Below, one piece after another: positions 1 to 9,075 of a stretch of DNA of 64,000 bases (positions are counted from its first letter, which is position 1; each line of letters begins with the position of its first letter). This DNA comes from Clostridium estertheticum (GTDB lineage Bacteria; Bacillota; Clostridia; Clostridiales; Clostridiaceae), in the NCBI RefSeq assembly GCF_026650985.1, contig NZ_CP086239.1, forward strand, positions 2,108,001 to 2,172,000. Direction: 5' to 3'. A model generated the notes under the pieces. It ran no database searches and was not told the DNA's origin. It saw nothing but the letters and a program-made list of their open reading frames with translations. A program made the translations under genes and the position numbers.

Positions 1-568
1 TTATCATATCCATAAATACTGTCCCCGGCTTAATATATTCATCTTGATTTATTGATGATGAAGCAGTCCCCTTTTCATCTCTCATAGTTCCATTGTCATA
101 AAGGGCATTAAATGTTTTTACACCAGTTACCATATTAAAAGGTAATATAGAATAAGCATTGTCATATATCATTCTTGATTTTTGTGCACCACCATCACCT
201 ACCGCAAACCCATTAGTCATGCAATCTAAACATTTTCCACAAGGAGTGTTCTTATTTAAAGCACATATACTCTTATCCTTAGTAGTAAACAGCAAATCGT
301 TAAGCCTTAAATACTCTCTGCCTGTTCTTCTTTCTACTGCACATTGCTTTCTTTTACTTATTATTGCTCTAAAATCATTTGTTTTACTCTCCATTCCAAG
401 TGGAACTCTTTCCTTATTTAACCCCTCACCGGAACCTTCTGTCCTAAAAATGCACTCTGACTTAGCTTCTCTTAATACAGCTACCGTAATATATTTTCCC
501 TCTGGAAAATGTGTATATTTTTCCATAAAATTATTTTCTTTGCCCTTAATTATATCCTCTCTCTTCAT
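1..568 (-). CDS. csc2: Csc2 (Cas7-family backbone protein of type I-D Cascade), partial
   Basis: The reading frame begins with ATG at 568 and stays open to the window edge, so only the N-terminal ~189 residues are present. In the Csc2 family this protein forms the helical backbone that holds the crRNA in the type I-D effector complex. Visible support: an early FRTEGSGE segment, a basic KRKQCAVERRTGREY stretch and a CGKCLDC cysteine cluster like the metal-binding insertion of Csc2. The start lies 2 nt after the stop of cas10d, so the two are one operon and translation is probably coupled. csc1, cas3, cas6, the adaptation genes and the array would lie to the left of base 1. The assignment rests on motifs and on the adjacent cas10d. 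Confidence 0.85.
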   Translation of the reverse strand, partial: MKREDIIKGKENNFMEKYTHFPEGKYITVAVLREAKSECIFRTEGSGEGLNKERVPLGMESKTNDFRAIISKRKQCAVERRTGREYLRLNDLLFTTKDKSICALNKNTPCGKCLDCMTNGFAVGDGGAQKSRMIYDNAYSILPFNMVTGVKTFNALYDNGTMRDEKGTASSSINQDEYIKPGTVFMDMI

Positions 569-570
569 AA

Positions 571-3369
571 CTAATCTTCACTCCCACTTTTATTTGATTT
601 ACTCATTGCTAATCTATAATAATAACTATAAGTTGATAATATGTTTTTCTTCTCATTCTCAAGGTTATATACCTTTCCCCCTAATGTTTCATCTAAAATC
701 TTATTCATAAATAAGTCTACATACTTTTCTATTGCCTCAATTCTTTTCTTACCATAATAAGGATCAACTCTTCTAAAATATTTTTGAATCTCACTTTTAC
801 ATAAAACTGTTATATCTTCTTTTGTATATATATTCTTATCCCATCTACATAATAGGTCAATTATAATATTTAGCGGTTTATTTATAGAATTATCCTTTAT
901 AAATCCACCATTTATACTTCCCTTTATATTATTTTGATTAGCAAATAGAGCTAATTCTTTAATATTTGACACTAATGTCTCACCATCCTCTACATAACTT
1001 AAAATGCCATCTACAAAATCTTTAATTTCTTTAATCTTAAAAGTAGGATTATCATATTTGTTTTTTATTTTTTTATAAATGAAATATATAAAATTTGTTT
1101 TCCCCTTTGCTAAAGCTTTTAGTGAATCATAAACTATATCTGCTGTTTCTCCCAAGGTCTTAGCTAATGAAAAAAGATTTACAAATAATTTTATTGTATT
1201 TAAACATTCTTCTTTCGTCCAACTTTTTTCAAATATATTCCTAAATGGTACAGGAACTTCGCCTACATATATCTCTTCCATTTCACTTTGGTCTAGTATG
1301 GGTACTGGAAACTCACTTATAACTATTTTTGAGTCAAAAGATATATTAAACGTTAGTGCATATAACAATGTAGAAATCCATTTTGACGTTTCATTATCCT
1401 TTTTAACCAAATGTATAGGCAAAATAAAATAGTTTGTTAATGTTTCTGCATAATTAGGTAGGGCAATACCATTTATCTTAGCTTGTGTAAAAAGTGGTTC
1501 TATCTCCTCCACATTTTTGCTAGCTAATGCTACAAATGTACTATATTCATTAAAATAAATTGCACTTATGTCTTTGCTTTTAAATTGATTAATACTCTCT
1601 CTAAAAGCCCTGATATATGATTTTGTGTTAAATCCTCTAGGAAGTATACTTAGATATCTCCTGCTTACTTCAACTTTTGAGGCATAGGTAACTTTATGAA
1701 GCAAATATTCTATATTGCATATAGAACAAATATTCCTTTTAGGTTCCCTCTCTCCGCCATTTATTTTATTTGAAAAATTTTGTATTTTCAGCTTGTATGG
1801 AACATTCGCTGCCATCCAATTACTTGTCTCATATTCACTGCTGCATAAACAGCATTTGCTACTTTTTTTCTCGGAATATTTCCTTAATGCATTCTCCTTT
1901 TTAAATGTAATTTTATTATCAAAAGATAGAATTATATTTCGATTAAAATAATCTTTTAAATCAACCCACATTGCATCTTCATCTTTACTCTCTTTACTTG
2001 AGATCTTATCTTCTAAATACTTAATAATCCTATTAGTAAGCTCGTCATCCATTCCTTTATAGTCATCATAAATTAGCTGTCCTAAAACGTATGGTCTTAT
2101 ATACAATCCTTCAAAAGCATCTAAATAATCTTTATCTTCCTCTGAAATACTAAAAAACTCATATACTTCAACCCAACTTAGAAGGGGACTTGTACATATG
2201 TGATCCTTTAGAAAATTATAAAAGGATCTTATAAATTCCGAAAATCTAAGCTTGTCCTCATTACTTTCTATAAAATATTCTTCCTTAACTTTTCTTTGAA
2301 AAATATTTTTCCCTGTCTTTTGTTCCCTTAGTAAACATGCCTTTTCCTTTAATTCCTTCTTAATCTTACTTAAGACCTTCTTATCCGTCGTGCCCTCAAT
2401 ATCCATTTCTAATTTTGATATATTCCCTTCAAGTTCTTGTAATTTTTCATTTGAATATAACTCTGCATATTTCGCAACAATGACTTTAATAATTTCATTC
2501 TTTTTGCTAATATCTGGGATCTTAGATTTCTCACATCTAATTTTAATTTCATAGATTATATTTTCTATTGATGTTATACCTAAACATTTTTCATCAACCT
2601 TAATACCTGACTGAACGTTATTGATGTAAACTTTAAAATCATTGAAAATCTTACTTTTAATATACTTAACACAATTAGCAACAAGCTTTTCTCTATCTTT
2701 TTCGTTAAAAATAATTTCCTTGTCTTCAACTAAATAAAGAACTCCTTCTTTATAATATGCAACATCAACAAATGCTTTTCCTTGCAAAAATTCAACCACA
2801 GTATTGTGACATATATTGGTAAGTATACCTCTATCTTCACTTATAGTATGTGATACCAATTTATATTGCTTACCTTTGTATTTCGTTGCATTATTAATGT
2901 GATTTAAAAATTGCCTTTTCTTTTCCTGCTCATCCATCGTCTTAGATAGATCTATTACATCCAAGGCCCTAATTATAGAAATTAATATTTCTATTTTTTC
3001 ATCTCCTAATTTGTATCTTTCTGGACTACAAATTAGATTTTCTGCAAAATAACTGGTATGTGCTGAATGTTGACCTATTATAGCTCTAATGTCCTCTATA
3101 TATTCCTTATACTCTGGTAAGAAATCTTGAATATTAAATTCTTGACATTCCTTTAAGATATTTGCATATTCACCTTTACTATTTCGCTCTGATATAATTC
3201 TCGAATAAGACTTTTCGGAGTGTTCTTCTAACTTATTAAGATCATGTATTGTTATAGCAACCATTAATACTTTTAATTCTAGTTCGTTTAACAGCAAAAT
3301 ATTCTTAACTCCATCCAGTACACCAATCATATCAAGAACATGACTATACAACGTTTGATTTTTTTTCAT
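571..3369 (-). CDS. cas10d: Cas10d/Csc3, large subunit of type I-D CRISPR-Cas
   Basis: This is the large subunit of the type I-D interference complex; in this subtype it carries the HD nuclease that degrades target DNA. From the ATG at 3369 the protein has 932 residues. An HD phosphohydrolase signature lies at the N-terminus (H near 10, IHDLNK at 41-46), and a zinc-finger pair near 506 (CCLC) and 548 (CSIC) is typical of Cas10-like palm proteins. No GGDD motif was seen, as expected for Cas10d. The frame stays open upstream of this ATG for about 50 codons with no ATG, GTG or TTG. An ATT at 3504 sits 5 nt after a good AAGGTG Shine-Dalgarno and would add 45 residues (VFNDYYEKIVSKGLQKYKK...) that read as real protein leading into the HD domain. 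The true gene may therefore be 571-3504. It is followed after 2 nt by csc2. Confidence 0.88.
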   Translation of the reverse strand: MKKNQTLYSHVLDMIGVLDGVKNILLLNELELKVLMVAITIHDLNKLEEHSEKSYSRIISERNSKGEYANILKECQEFNIQDFLPEYKEYIEDIRAIIGQHSAHTSYFAENLICSPERYKLGDEKIEILISIIRALDVIDLSKTMDEQEKKRQFLNHINNATKYKGKQYKLVSHTISEDRGILTNICHNTVVEFLQGKAFVDVAYYKEGVLYLVEDKEIIFNEKDREKLVANCVKYIKSKIFNDFKVYINNVQSGIKVDEKCLGITSIENIIYEIKIRCEKSKIPDISKKNEIIKVIVAKYAELYSNEKLQELEGNISKLEMDIEGTTDKKVLSKIKKELKEKACLLREQKTGKNIFQRKVKEEYFIESNEDKLRFSEFIRSFYNFLKDHICTSPLLSWVEVYEFFSISEEDKDYLDAFEGLYIRPYVLGQLIYDDYKGMDDELTNRIIKYLEDKISSKESKDEDAMWVDLKDYFNRNIILSFDNKITFKKENALRKYSEKKSSKCCLCSSEYETSNWMAANVPYKLKIQNFSNKINGGEREPKRNICSICNIEYLLHKVTYASKVEVSRRYLSILPRGFNTKSYIRAFRESINQFKSKDISAIYFNEYSTFVALASKNVEEIEPLFTQAKINGIALPNYAETLTNYFILPIHLVKKDNETSKWISTLLYALTFNISFDSKIVISEFPVPILDQSEMEEIYVGEVPVPFRNIFEKSWTKEECLNTIKLFVNLFSLAKTLGETADIVYDSLKALAKGKTNFIYFIYKKIKNKYDNPTFKIKEIKDFVDGILSYVEDGETLVSNIKELALFANQNNIKGSINGGFIKDNSINKPLNIIIDLLCRWDKNIYTKEDITVLCKSEIQKYFRRVDPYYGKKRIEAIEKYVDLFMNKILDETLGGKVYNLENEKKNILSTYSYYYRLAMSKSNKSGSED

Positions 3370-3718
3370 TCCATATTGAACTATTTTTTTATACTTTTGT
3401 AACCCCTTGCTTACTATTTTTTCATAATAATCATTAAATACACTTGTTTCTTTTAATGATGCTAATCTTAATTTAAGCGTTTCTTTTACTTTACTCTTAC
3501 TAATGGTTTCACCTTCTTTCTTTAATTCTTACTTACCTTTTAATTTTACTAACAATACTTCAATTTACTACTTGCATTACACTTAGCTACAAAATTTAAA
3601 ATTCATCCCAGCCCTCCCTTGTATTTTTAACCATATTATATTTTATTTTACATATTTGTTTTGCTAATCTCATTATAAACCTACTAAAATAAGGAATGCA
3701 ATACTAAATGTGTTTAAA

Positions 3719-3753
3719 GCAAAAGAGCGACATATATATCGTCGCTCTTTTGC
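3719..3753 (-). terminator. Rho-independent terminator after the WYL regulator
   Basis: A perfect 11-bp stem (AAAAGAGCGAC at 3721-3731 with GTCGCTCTTTT at 3741-3751), flanked by a GC pair on each side, lies 19 nt beyond the stop of the regulator gene. It separates the regulator from the cas10d transcript. Confidence 0.8.
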
Positions 3754-3771
3754 CTTCTAACTATTAAATTT

Positions 3772-4749
3772 TTAATCATACAATGCAATTGCTCTCTTTA
3801 ACTCTTCTTTTATTGACTCTTTTAACCACTGTGGTTTAATAACTTTAGCTTCACCACCAAAGCTTAAAATCCACTTTTTAAATTCTATCTCCGAAGATGT
3901 AGTTCCCGTAAATACGATAGAACAACTGTCCCTCTCAATTATTTGCTGATTCTCACACCATTTTCTTTCTTTAATATTATTAACTGACATACCACAAAAT
4001 AATATTTCAAAACCAAAAGGTTCTTTTGATCTTTCAACTTCCCATGTATATTTATAATATTCTTTTAGATTGAAGTCTTCTGCAATACAATAATATAAAT
4101 CTTCGATATAACATTCAGTAATTCTATCTATCCTAAACATGAGCTCTTTATTTGCATTATGACAATAGGCATTTATATAATAAGTTTCCTTAGCTAAACA
4201 AAATCCATAAATATCTATTACCCTATAATTATTCTCTTTCCTAGACTTGTATTTAATTTTAACGCTACGCCTTTTACTAAAAGCTTCAAGTAACAGCATA
4301 AATATTGCATAACTACTATAACTTTTAGCTGTTATAATCTCATACCTTCTTATAACCACAAGATTTTCCTTTATACTGTCCAATAACTCCTTATCTCTTG
4401 GAGATACAAGTTCTTCTATCTGATTAAGCATATCATTTACAAGTTTTAAATCCCTACCAAATGCACTAAAGGATATCAATGAAATATAAAGCAAATTTAT
4501 TTTTTCCTTAGATAAATAAAATGGTAAATATCCATCATCCGTATTTAGATAATATTGCGATACCGCTCTCCTTAAAGGCAAATCACTATCTTCTATTTCT
4601 TTTACATACCTTTCACAGGTTCTTTGATCTTTCCCAACTAACTCTGCCATTTCCTTTGTTGTAAGTTTTTTACCTTTTAATAATTCGTATATAATATAAG
4701 TTATAGCATTTCTTTTTTCTGTTCTACTTGATGTTTTTTTATTACCCAT
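3772..4749 (-). CDS. WYL-domain HTH transcriptional regulator
   Basis: A 325-residue regulator of the HTH-WYL-WCX type. Residues ~12-60 form a winged-helix (KKLTTKEMAELVGKDQRTCERYVKEI), ~155-225 the WYL ligand-binding fold (IYGFCLAKETYYINAYCH, then FRIDRI), and ~240-325 the WCX extension ending in KRAIALYD. WYL proteins are frequent regulators of CRISPR-Cas and other phage-defence loci and can bind nucleic-acid ligands. Here it sits directly upstream of cas10d in the same direction but behind its own terminator, so it most likely controls the type I-D operon in trans. The start is an ATG after GAGGGTGAAGAA. Its ligand and operator cannot be read from the sequence. Confidence 0.85.
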   Translation of the reverse strand: MGNKKTSSRTEKRNAITYIIYELLKGKKLTTKEMAELVGKDQRTCERYVKEIEDSDLPLRRAVSQYYLNTDDGYLPFYLSKEKINLLYISLISFSAFGRDLKLVNDMLNQIEELVSPRDKELLDSIKENLVVIRRYEIITAKSYSSYAIFMLLLEAFSKRRSVKIKYKSRKENNYRVIDIYGFCLAKETYYINAYCHNANKELMFRIDRITECYIEDLYYCIAEDFNLKEYYKYTWEVERSKEPFGFEILFCGMSVNNIKERKWCENQQIIERDSCSIVFTGTTSSEIEFKKWILSFGGEAKVIKPQWLKESIKEELKRAIALYD

Positions 4750-4997
4750 TTCTTCACCCTCTATTCACGTTTTCAAAATAATTTATTAGTAACTTACATC
4801 AAGAGAATAGATAACAATTGAAAATCAGACCAAATACACTCCAAATTAATAATACTAACTAAATCAATATTGATAGTATTCTTATAAGTTAAATTACGGG
4901 TATCTAGTATATAATTAGAAATTGCATTAAATAATTTTATGGAGGTTGTATTTCCATAGATTAGGTTAATTTTTTCTTTTTTATATTTGTTTTTAGA

Positions 4998-7067
4998 TTA
5001 ATCAATTTGTTTGTTATAGGACTGAATAATAATATCCATAACATCATTTAATTGTCTTACATTTTCTAAATGCACTTCTATATCCCCATTCCCCCACCTT
5101 CCTTTGTCTGTAACATCTTTACACAGGCCTTTCGGGTCATTAACCTCATTGAATTTCATGTTAATTGAAATTCTTAGTCTAGCCTTTTGTGGCACTATAT
5201 CAGCAAAATTAGTATCTGCTTTATAAGCAATATATAATTTTTTAAATTCTCTTTTTACGTTTGAAGAAATATTAAGAATTCTCTTGTTAAATATAGTAAA
5301 CAATTCAAGCATATCTCCTACTAAATAATCGTAATCTTCTAATTTATATTCGGATGTAGCCTTATCTTCTGGAATTAATTCTATCAATTCATTTTCAGTA
5401 AGCTCTGGATATTTCCATATTTTTTTAGCTATATCACATAATTCATTTGCTCTTTCAGTGATTCTACTTTCATTCCATGTTGTTTGTTTAACAACATAGC
5501 TATTTATTCTTAATGCACTTTCTTTAAATCCACCTGCTATTTCTAATTTTTTAACAAATGGATAATCAGACATCTCGGAATTATATGCTGTTAATGTAAG
5601 ATTACCAATGGAATGTAAATATGTCTTTTGTACCTCCTGCCAATTCTCACCAAGCTCTTGTTTCCATTCAGGTAATGGGTTTTTATTCTGTGGCATAATG
5701 TGTTCAATCGTATAATTTTCTATATTAATTGGAGCCTTGTTGTTTATATTTTCCAGTTTACTAAAGATATAATTACGAATTCGCATATTGTAGACATCTT
5801 TAATAATGAAATCACTTTTAAATCCTTCATTGTCAGGAAATAATTTATAAGAATCCAACATAATCATATATGCCTTTACTGAATTTAAATATTTATCAGG
5901 ATTAATTTTATTTGCCATTATCGTAAATGTTTTATTTAATGAATTTGTTGGTATTCCTGCAATAGCCCTTCTAAATACATAGCTTTCACAGCATTTAAGC
6001 ATTTCAATGAATTCTTCTTTAGTTATTACATTCGATTCATAATCTGCATATACCTTTAATAAAAATGGAAAAGCAACTTCCATCTGTAACTGCCTAATGT
6101 CATTAAAAATAGTATCTAATTGTTTATCCCCGCTCTTTGCATAATACATATTTGTATAGTATTTAGCATATGTATATAATTCTTTACAAAATTCAACTAC
6201 ATTTCCTTTGTATTTATCTCTATGATAATGCTTAAATTCTTCATATACCTTTGAAAAATTAGGAATTTTCCCATTACTAAATGTCAAATAATCTCTAAAG
6301 AATTTATCCATAAGGGGTGTTTGCTTCTCGTAATTAAATAACTTTTCCATCAACGACCAATAATTTTCATAGATATTATGCTGCATTTCTGGCTCTAATC
6401 CCATCAAAATATAATTTCTAATTAAATCAGATTGATATAGGTCCATACCCGTACTATTCAAACTTTCAAAAATCAACTGTGCATCATCCACTGCTCTATC
6501 CAAAGTAATATTTACTATCTGTAATTTAGCTACACCCTCTTGTATTTGTTGAGAGCTTAATTTCTGCTCTGCAATTTTACCTACGAAAAATTTGTAATTA
6601 TCAATAATTCTTGATGCATTAATGCCATCTAAAGGACTACGTTCTATTAATTTGATAAGTGCAGGCCTATCAGTCTGTGTTAATAACATCTTATATTTTC
6701 CTTCACCAGTAGCATAATCGTTCTGAATACACATGCCATTAATTTCTTTTGGATTAATAGATTTGTCTTCTATATGTTCAAATCCAAAATCTCTTAATGC
6801 TATTAATAACAATGTAAGTGTAGTCATTCTTTGTTGACCGTCTATGATCATAAATTTCTGTATACCTGTTGGCATTGCCTGTTCAGCTATATTTACAATG
6901 GAACCAACGAAATGTCCTGTTCTACTCTGCTGTTGCATTTCAACAATATCATCCCATAGTCTTTGGCATTGTTCTTGTTCCCAACTATATTTTCGTTGGT
7001 AAACCGGAATAATAAATTGCTTAGCTCCGTTTAAAATTGAGTTTATATTTCCTTTTATAGCATCCAT
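4998..7067 (-). CDS. GmrSD-type type IV restriction endonuclease (DUF262 + DUF1524 HNH + DUF5655)
   Basis: A 689-residue single-chain relative of GmrS/GmrD, nucleotide-dependent enzymes that cleave modified (for example glucosyl-hydroxymethylated) phage DNA. The N-terminal DUF262 domain shows PVYQRKYSWE near 22-31 and IDGQQRMTTLTLL near 75, a ParB-like nucleotide site. The DUF1524 HNH nuclease shows YTIEHIMPQ near 452 and SIGNLTLT near 490. The last ~110 residues match the DUF5655-type tail (LFTIFNKRIL ... RWGNGDIEVHLENV). The start ATG follows GAAGGAGAATAGTT. It is a stand-alone gene with ~540 nt of non-coding DNA upstream. All key motifs look intact, so I expect it to be active. The modification it recognises cannot be told from the sequence. 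Confidence 0.9.
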   Translation of the reverse strand: MDAIKGNINSILNGAKQFIIPVYQRKYSWEQEQCQRLWDDIVEMQQQSRTGHFVGSIVNIAEQAMPTGIQKFMIIDGQQRMTTLTLLLIALRDFGFEHIEDKSINPKEINGMCIQNDYATGEGKYKMLLTQTDRPALIKLIERSPLDGINASRIIDNYKFFVGKIAEQKLSSQQIQEGVAKLQIVNITLDRAVDDAQLIFESLNSTGMDLYQSDLIRNYILMGLEPEMQHNIYENYWSLMEKLFNYEKQTPLMDKFFRDYLTFSNGKIPNFSKVYEEFKHYHRDKYKGNVVEFCKELYTYAKYYTNMYYAKSGDKQLDTIFNDIRQLQMEVAFPFLLKVYADYESNVITKEEFIEMLKCCESYVFRRAIAGIPTNSLNKTFTIMANKINPDKYLNSVKAYMIMLDSYKLFPDNEGFKSDFIIKDVYNMRIRNYIFSKLENINNKAPINIENYTIEHIMPQNKNPLPEWKQELGENWQEVQKTYLHSIGNLTLTAYNSEMSDYPFVKKLEIAGGFKESALRINSYVVKQTTWNESRITERANELCDIAKKIWKYPELTENELIELIPEDKATSEYKLEDYDYLVGDMLELFTIFNKRILNISSNVKREFKKLYIAYKADTNFADIVPQKARLRISINMKFNEVNDPKGLCKDVTDKGRWGNGDIEVHLENVRQLNDVMDIIIQSYNKQID

Positions 7068-7320
7068 AACTATTCTCCTTCATCAAACTTTGATTCTATT
7101 TCATCAAATACATTACACTGGAACTCCAATCATATATATAACAATAGGTTACATACTTTTATATTTTTATAATCATTAACATATAATCTATTTATTTTTC
7201 TTATTCTATTTTAATATTTATATTCCTTTATTTTTTCATCTTTTGCTACAATATTTTCTATGACGTGTTTTATATTAAAATGTTACTCTATTATTAAAAA
7301 TAAGCAACTAATAAAAACAG

Positions 7321-7340
7321 TACTTCACCTAGGTGAAGTA
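7321..7340. promoter_or_regulatory. 20-bp perfect palindrome, possible operator
   Basis: The sequence TACTTCACCTAGGTGAAGTA is its own reverse complement. With no loop it would be a poor hairpin, so a dimeric DNA-binding protein site is the simplest reading. It lies about 255 nt upstream of the GmrSD-type start and downstream of the three-gene cassette. Confidence 0.4.
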
Positions 7341-7561
7341 TTCCCATAGTTTATTTTACTGATATTCTAAGATCTATATTGGATCCACTTAAAAGTATTA
7401 AGCTCATATCTTTTCTCAGTATCACCAAGTAAACCATTATATATAGATACAATTTTATATTAGAATATTAGATTACCTGAAATTTTTCTAAATTCTATTA
7501 ATAATAAATAACCGCTCATCCTAACTATTGATTATTCATTATTTGATAGGATTATGTATAA

Positions 7562-7590
7562 AAAAAACACCCTCAATTAATGATGGTGTA
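7562..7590 (-). terminator. Weak hairpin terminator of the three-gene cassette
   Basis: An imperfect inverted repeat (ACACC...GGTGT with an inner TCA/TGA pairing), followed on the minus strand by a run of T residues, ends 20 nt beyond the stop of the 197-aa gene. Confidence 0.5.
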
Positions 7591-7609
7591 CATTTAATAC
7601 TTTAAATAT

Positions 7610-8203
7610 TTACTCTTCTGGTATATCTTTAATTATATCTTGAAATGTTTTATATTCTTTCCACATATCTAATTTTTGTCCATCCGAAAATTTACAGACC
7701 ACTTCTAATGTATGATTTTCTTTTTTCATTTTACTAAGTAATTTTATATCTTCCTCTAATCTACTAATATTTAAAGATAAACTCTTAGCAACATTATCAA
7801 CACCGATATATGATGCTTTAGACGTTAAAGATTTAAAACTTGTATTTTTAGAAATATCCATAAATAATCTATAATCAGACCTGGCGTAACTTTTTTTACT
7901 TTGTACGCTAATCGTAATAGCATAAAAACTAGTAACATATAAATCTACACTATAGTTACCAACCTTCGCTGTTATAGTATCAGTATCACCTTTGTGTGAT
8001 ATATCTGTTTTAAATTCTAATTTATTAAAAAATTCAATAAATTCGTCAATTAATGTTTTTTTCATATTTTCTTTTAAGCATTTTATTTTACTTTCCAAAA
8101 AAACTTCTTTGAAAAGTATAGCACATTGACTATCTAACTCTTTAACTTTCTCTGATAATTCATCAGTATTACACTCTCTTTTAACAATATCTTCAAAATT
8201 CAT
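7610..8203 (-). CDS. Uncharacterised 197-aa protein, third gene of an orphan cassette
   Basis: I do not recognise this family. The protein has a charged N-terminal helical half with KVKELDSQCAILF and KCLKENMKKTLIDEF, a central beta-rich part (TDTITAKVGNYSVDLYVTSFYAITISVQ), and a C-terminal helical part ending DMWKEYKTFQDIIKDIPEE. It has no signal peptide or membrane segment. The start ATG follows AGGAGTGATAAAGT, a strong ribosome site. It is the last of three tightly spaced minus-strand genes (gaps of 17-18 nt) and is followed by a hairpin terminator. Its place between restriction genes suggests a role in defence or an anti-phage toxin pair, but no motif supports a specific function. Confidence 0.75.
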   Translation of the reverse strand: MNFEDIVKRECNTDELSEKVKELDSQCAILFKEVFLESKIKCLKENMKKTLIDEFIEFFNKLEFKTDISHKGDTDTITAKVGNYSVDLYVTSFYAITISVQSKKSYARSDYRLFMDISKNTSFKSLTSKASYIGVDNVAKSLSLNISRLEEDIKLLSKMKKENHTLEVVCKFSDGQKLDMWKEYKTFQDIIKDIPEE

Positions 8204-8220
8204 ACTTTATCACTCCTATT

Positions 8221-8406
8221 CTATATAATATCAATTCCCAATTCATTTTCATCGGCATTAAAACTTGAAAATGAGATTTTATAAGTTTTTTTTTCAATAC
8301 AAACTTTACCACTTAAAAATATTGCATTTATTTCAGCAGTATTATAATGTTTACATATTGTCTCCATTCCACCATCTAAGTAAAAACGAACTTTTACAGT
8401 ATCCAT
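8221..8406 (-). CDS. Uncharacterised 61-aa protein, second gene of an orphan cassette
   Basis: A small acidic, beta-rich protein (VKVRFYLDGGMETICKHYN...VCIEKKTYKISFSSF) with no recognised domain. The start ATG follows a strong AGGGGGGTACATT ribosome site. It lies 18 nt after the first gene of the cassette and 17 nt before the third, so the three are one transcript. Its size and position would fit an immunity or adaptor partner, which is inference only. Confidence 0.65.
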   Translation of the reverse strand: MDTVKVRFYLDGGMETICKHYNTAEINAIFLSGKVCIEKKTYKISFSSFNADENELGIDII

Positions 8407-8424
8407 AATGTACCCCCCTAATAT

Positions 8425-8727
8425 CTATTCTGAAATATATAATATTTTATTAATTGCATTTATATTGTTAGTATATCTAATACTTATTGTTTCAGTAACA
8501 CCATCTTTTTCTAATTCATATATACATTCAGAACCACCATATGCTCGGTTCTTAACTATATAATCATCCAATAATAATGCCTTAACTTTTTCATAATTTT
8601 CTTTATCGCTATTAATCATTTGCCTTCGATAAACATCATTGTCTAGCTCTTCACTTCTTTCTTTATTTCCCATAATAGATTGTACAGCTGGAGAACAATT
8701 TTTATATTTAAAATAGCTATTTCCCAT
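8425..8727 (-). CDS. Uncharacterised 100-aa protein, first gene of an orphan cassette
   Basis: An unrecognised soluble protein. The N-terminal half is charged and helical (SEELDNDVYRRQMINSDKENYEKVKALL); the C-terminal half looks like a small beta sheet (ECIYELEKDGVTETISIRYTNN). The start ATG follows AAGAGGGGGTTTATAAA, a good ribosome site. It heads a three-gene minus-strand operon. The overlapping longer reading frame in another phase is judged a shadow. Confidence 0.65.
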   Translation of the reverse strand: MGNSYFKYKNCSPAVQSIMGNKERSEELDNDVYRRQMINSDKENYEKVKALLLDDYIVKNRAYGGSECIYELEKDGVTETISIRYTNNINAINKILYISE

Positions 8728-8889
8728 TTTATAAACCCCCTCTTTCTTTCAATTTTGTATAATATCATTATACACTTAACTTCCACAATATTCTGTCGAA
8801 TAAGAAGGAATACTAAATTTTTACTGTGGGTTAAAAATATACTAACCATAGAGAATAATTCACTGAAAGGGTAATTAAACAAATTTAGC

Positions 8890-9075
8890 ATGACAATATT
8901 CTATACAAAATTACATCATTTTCAATACCTGTTGCCTCATCTTATATTCATTGTTACCTTAGCGCTCTATAATCCAAGTTTAGTTAATTTCATTAATGAA
9001 GAGGATTTTACAACTTTATATAGAATTAAACAAATATCATCATTTTATGATTGTTTGGAGGAAATATACAAATGA
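8890..9075 (+). CDS. Possible 61-aa ORF overlapping the start of the next gene
   Basis: A short frame whose TGA overlaps the ATG of the following membrane-protein gene as ATGA, the arrangement used for coupled translation. It has one hydrophobic stretch (LLPHLIFIVTLALY). Its own ribosome site is weak (AAAGGG is too far upstream). It could be a real small gene, the C-terminal relic of a longer one, or chance. Confidence 0.3.
   Translation: MTIFYTKLHHFQYLLPHLIFIVTLALYNPSLVNFINEEDFTTLYRIKQISSFYDCLEEIYK

Larger units (their letters stand above)
7068..7609. other. Non-coding gap with a 20-bp perfect palindrome
   Basis: 542 nt without a convincing gene. It should hold the promoter of the GmrSD-type gene (minus strand). 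At its centre is a perfect palindrome at 7321-7340, and at its right end a weak hairpin of the three-gene cassette. Nothing else was recognised. Confidence 0.6.

Noticed and set aside
159-710. A 183-codon plus-strand frame
   Set aside because: It is the complement of csc2 and the end of cas10d, has no ribosome site, and its composition is that of a shadow frame.
8643-8891. An 82-codon minus-strand frame overlapping the first orphan-cassette gene
   Set aside because: It lies in another phase over the ribosome site and start of the 100-aa gene, which has far better start signals.
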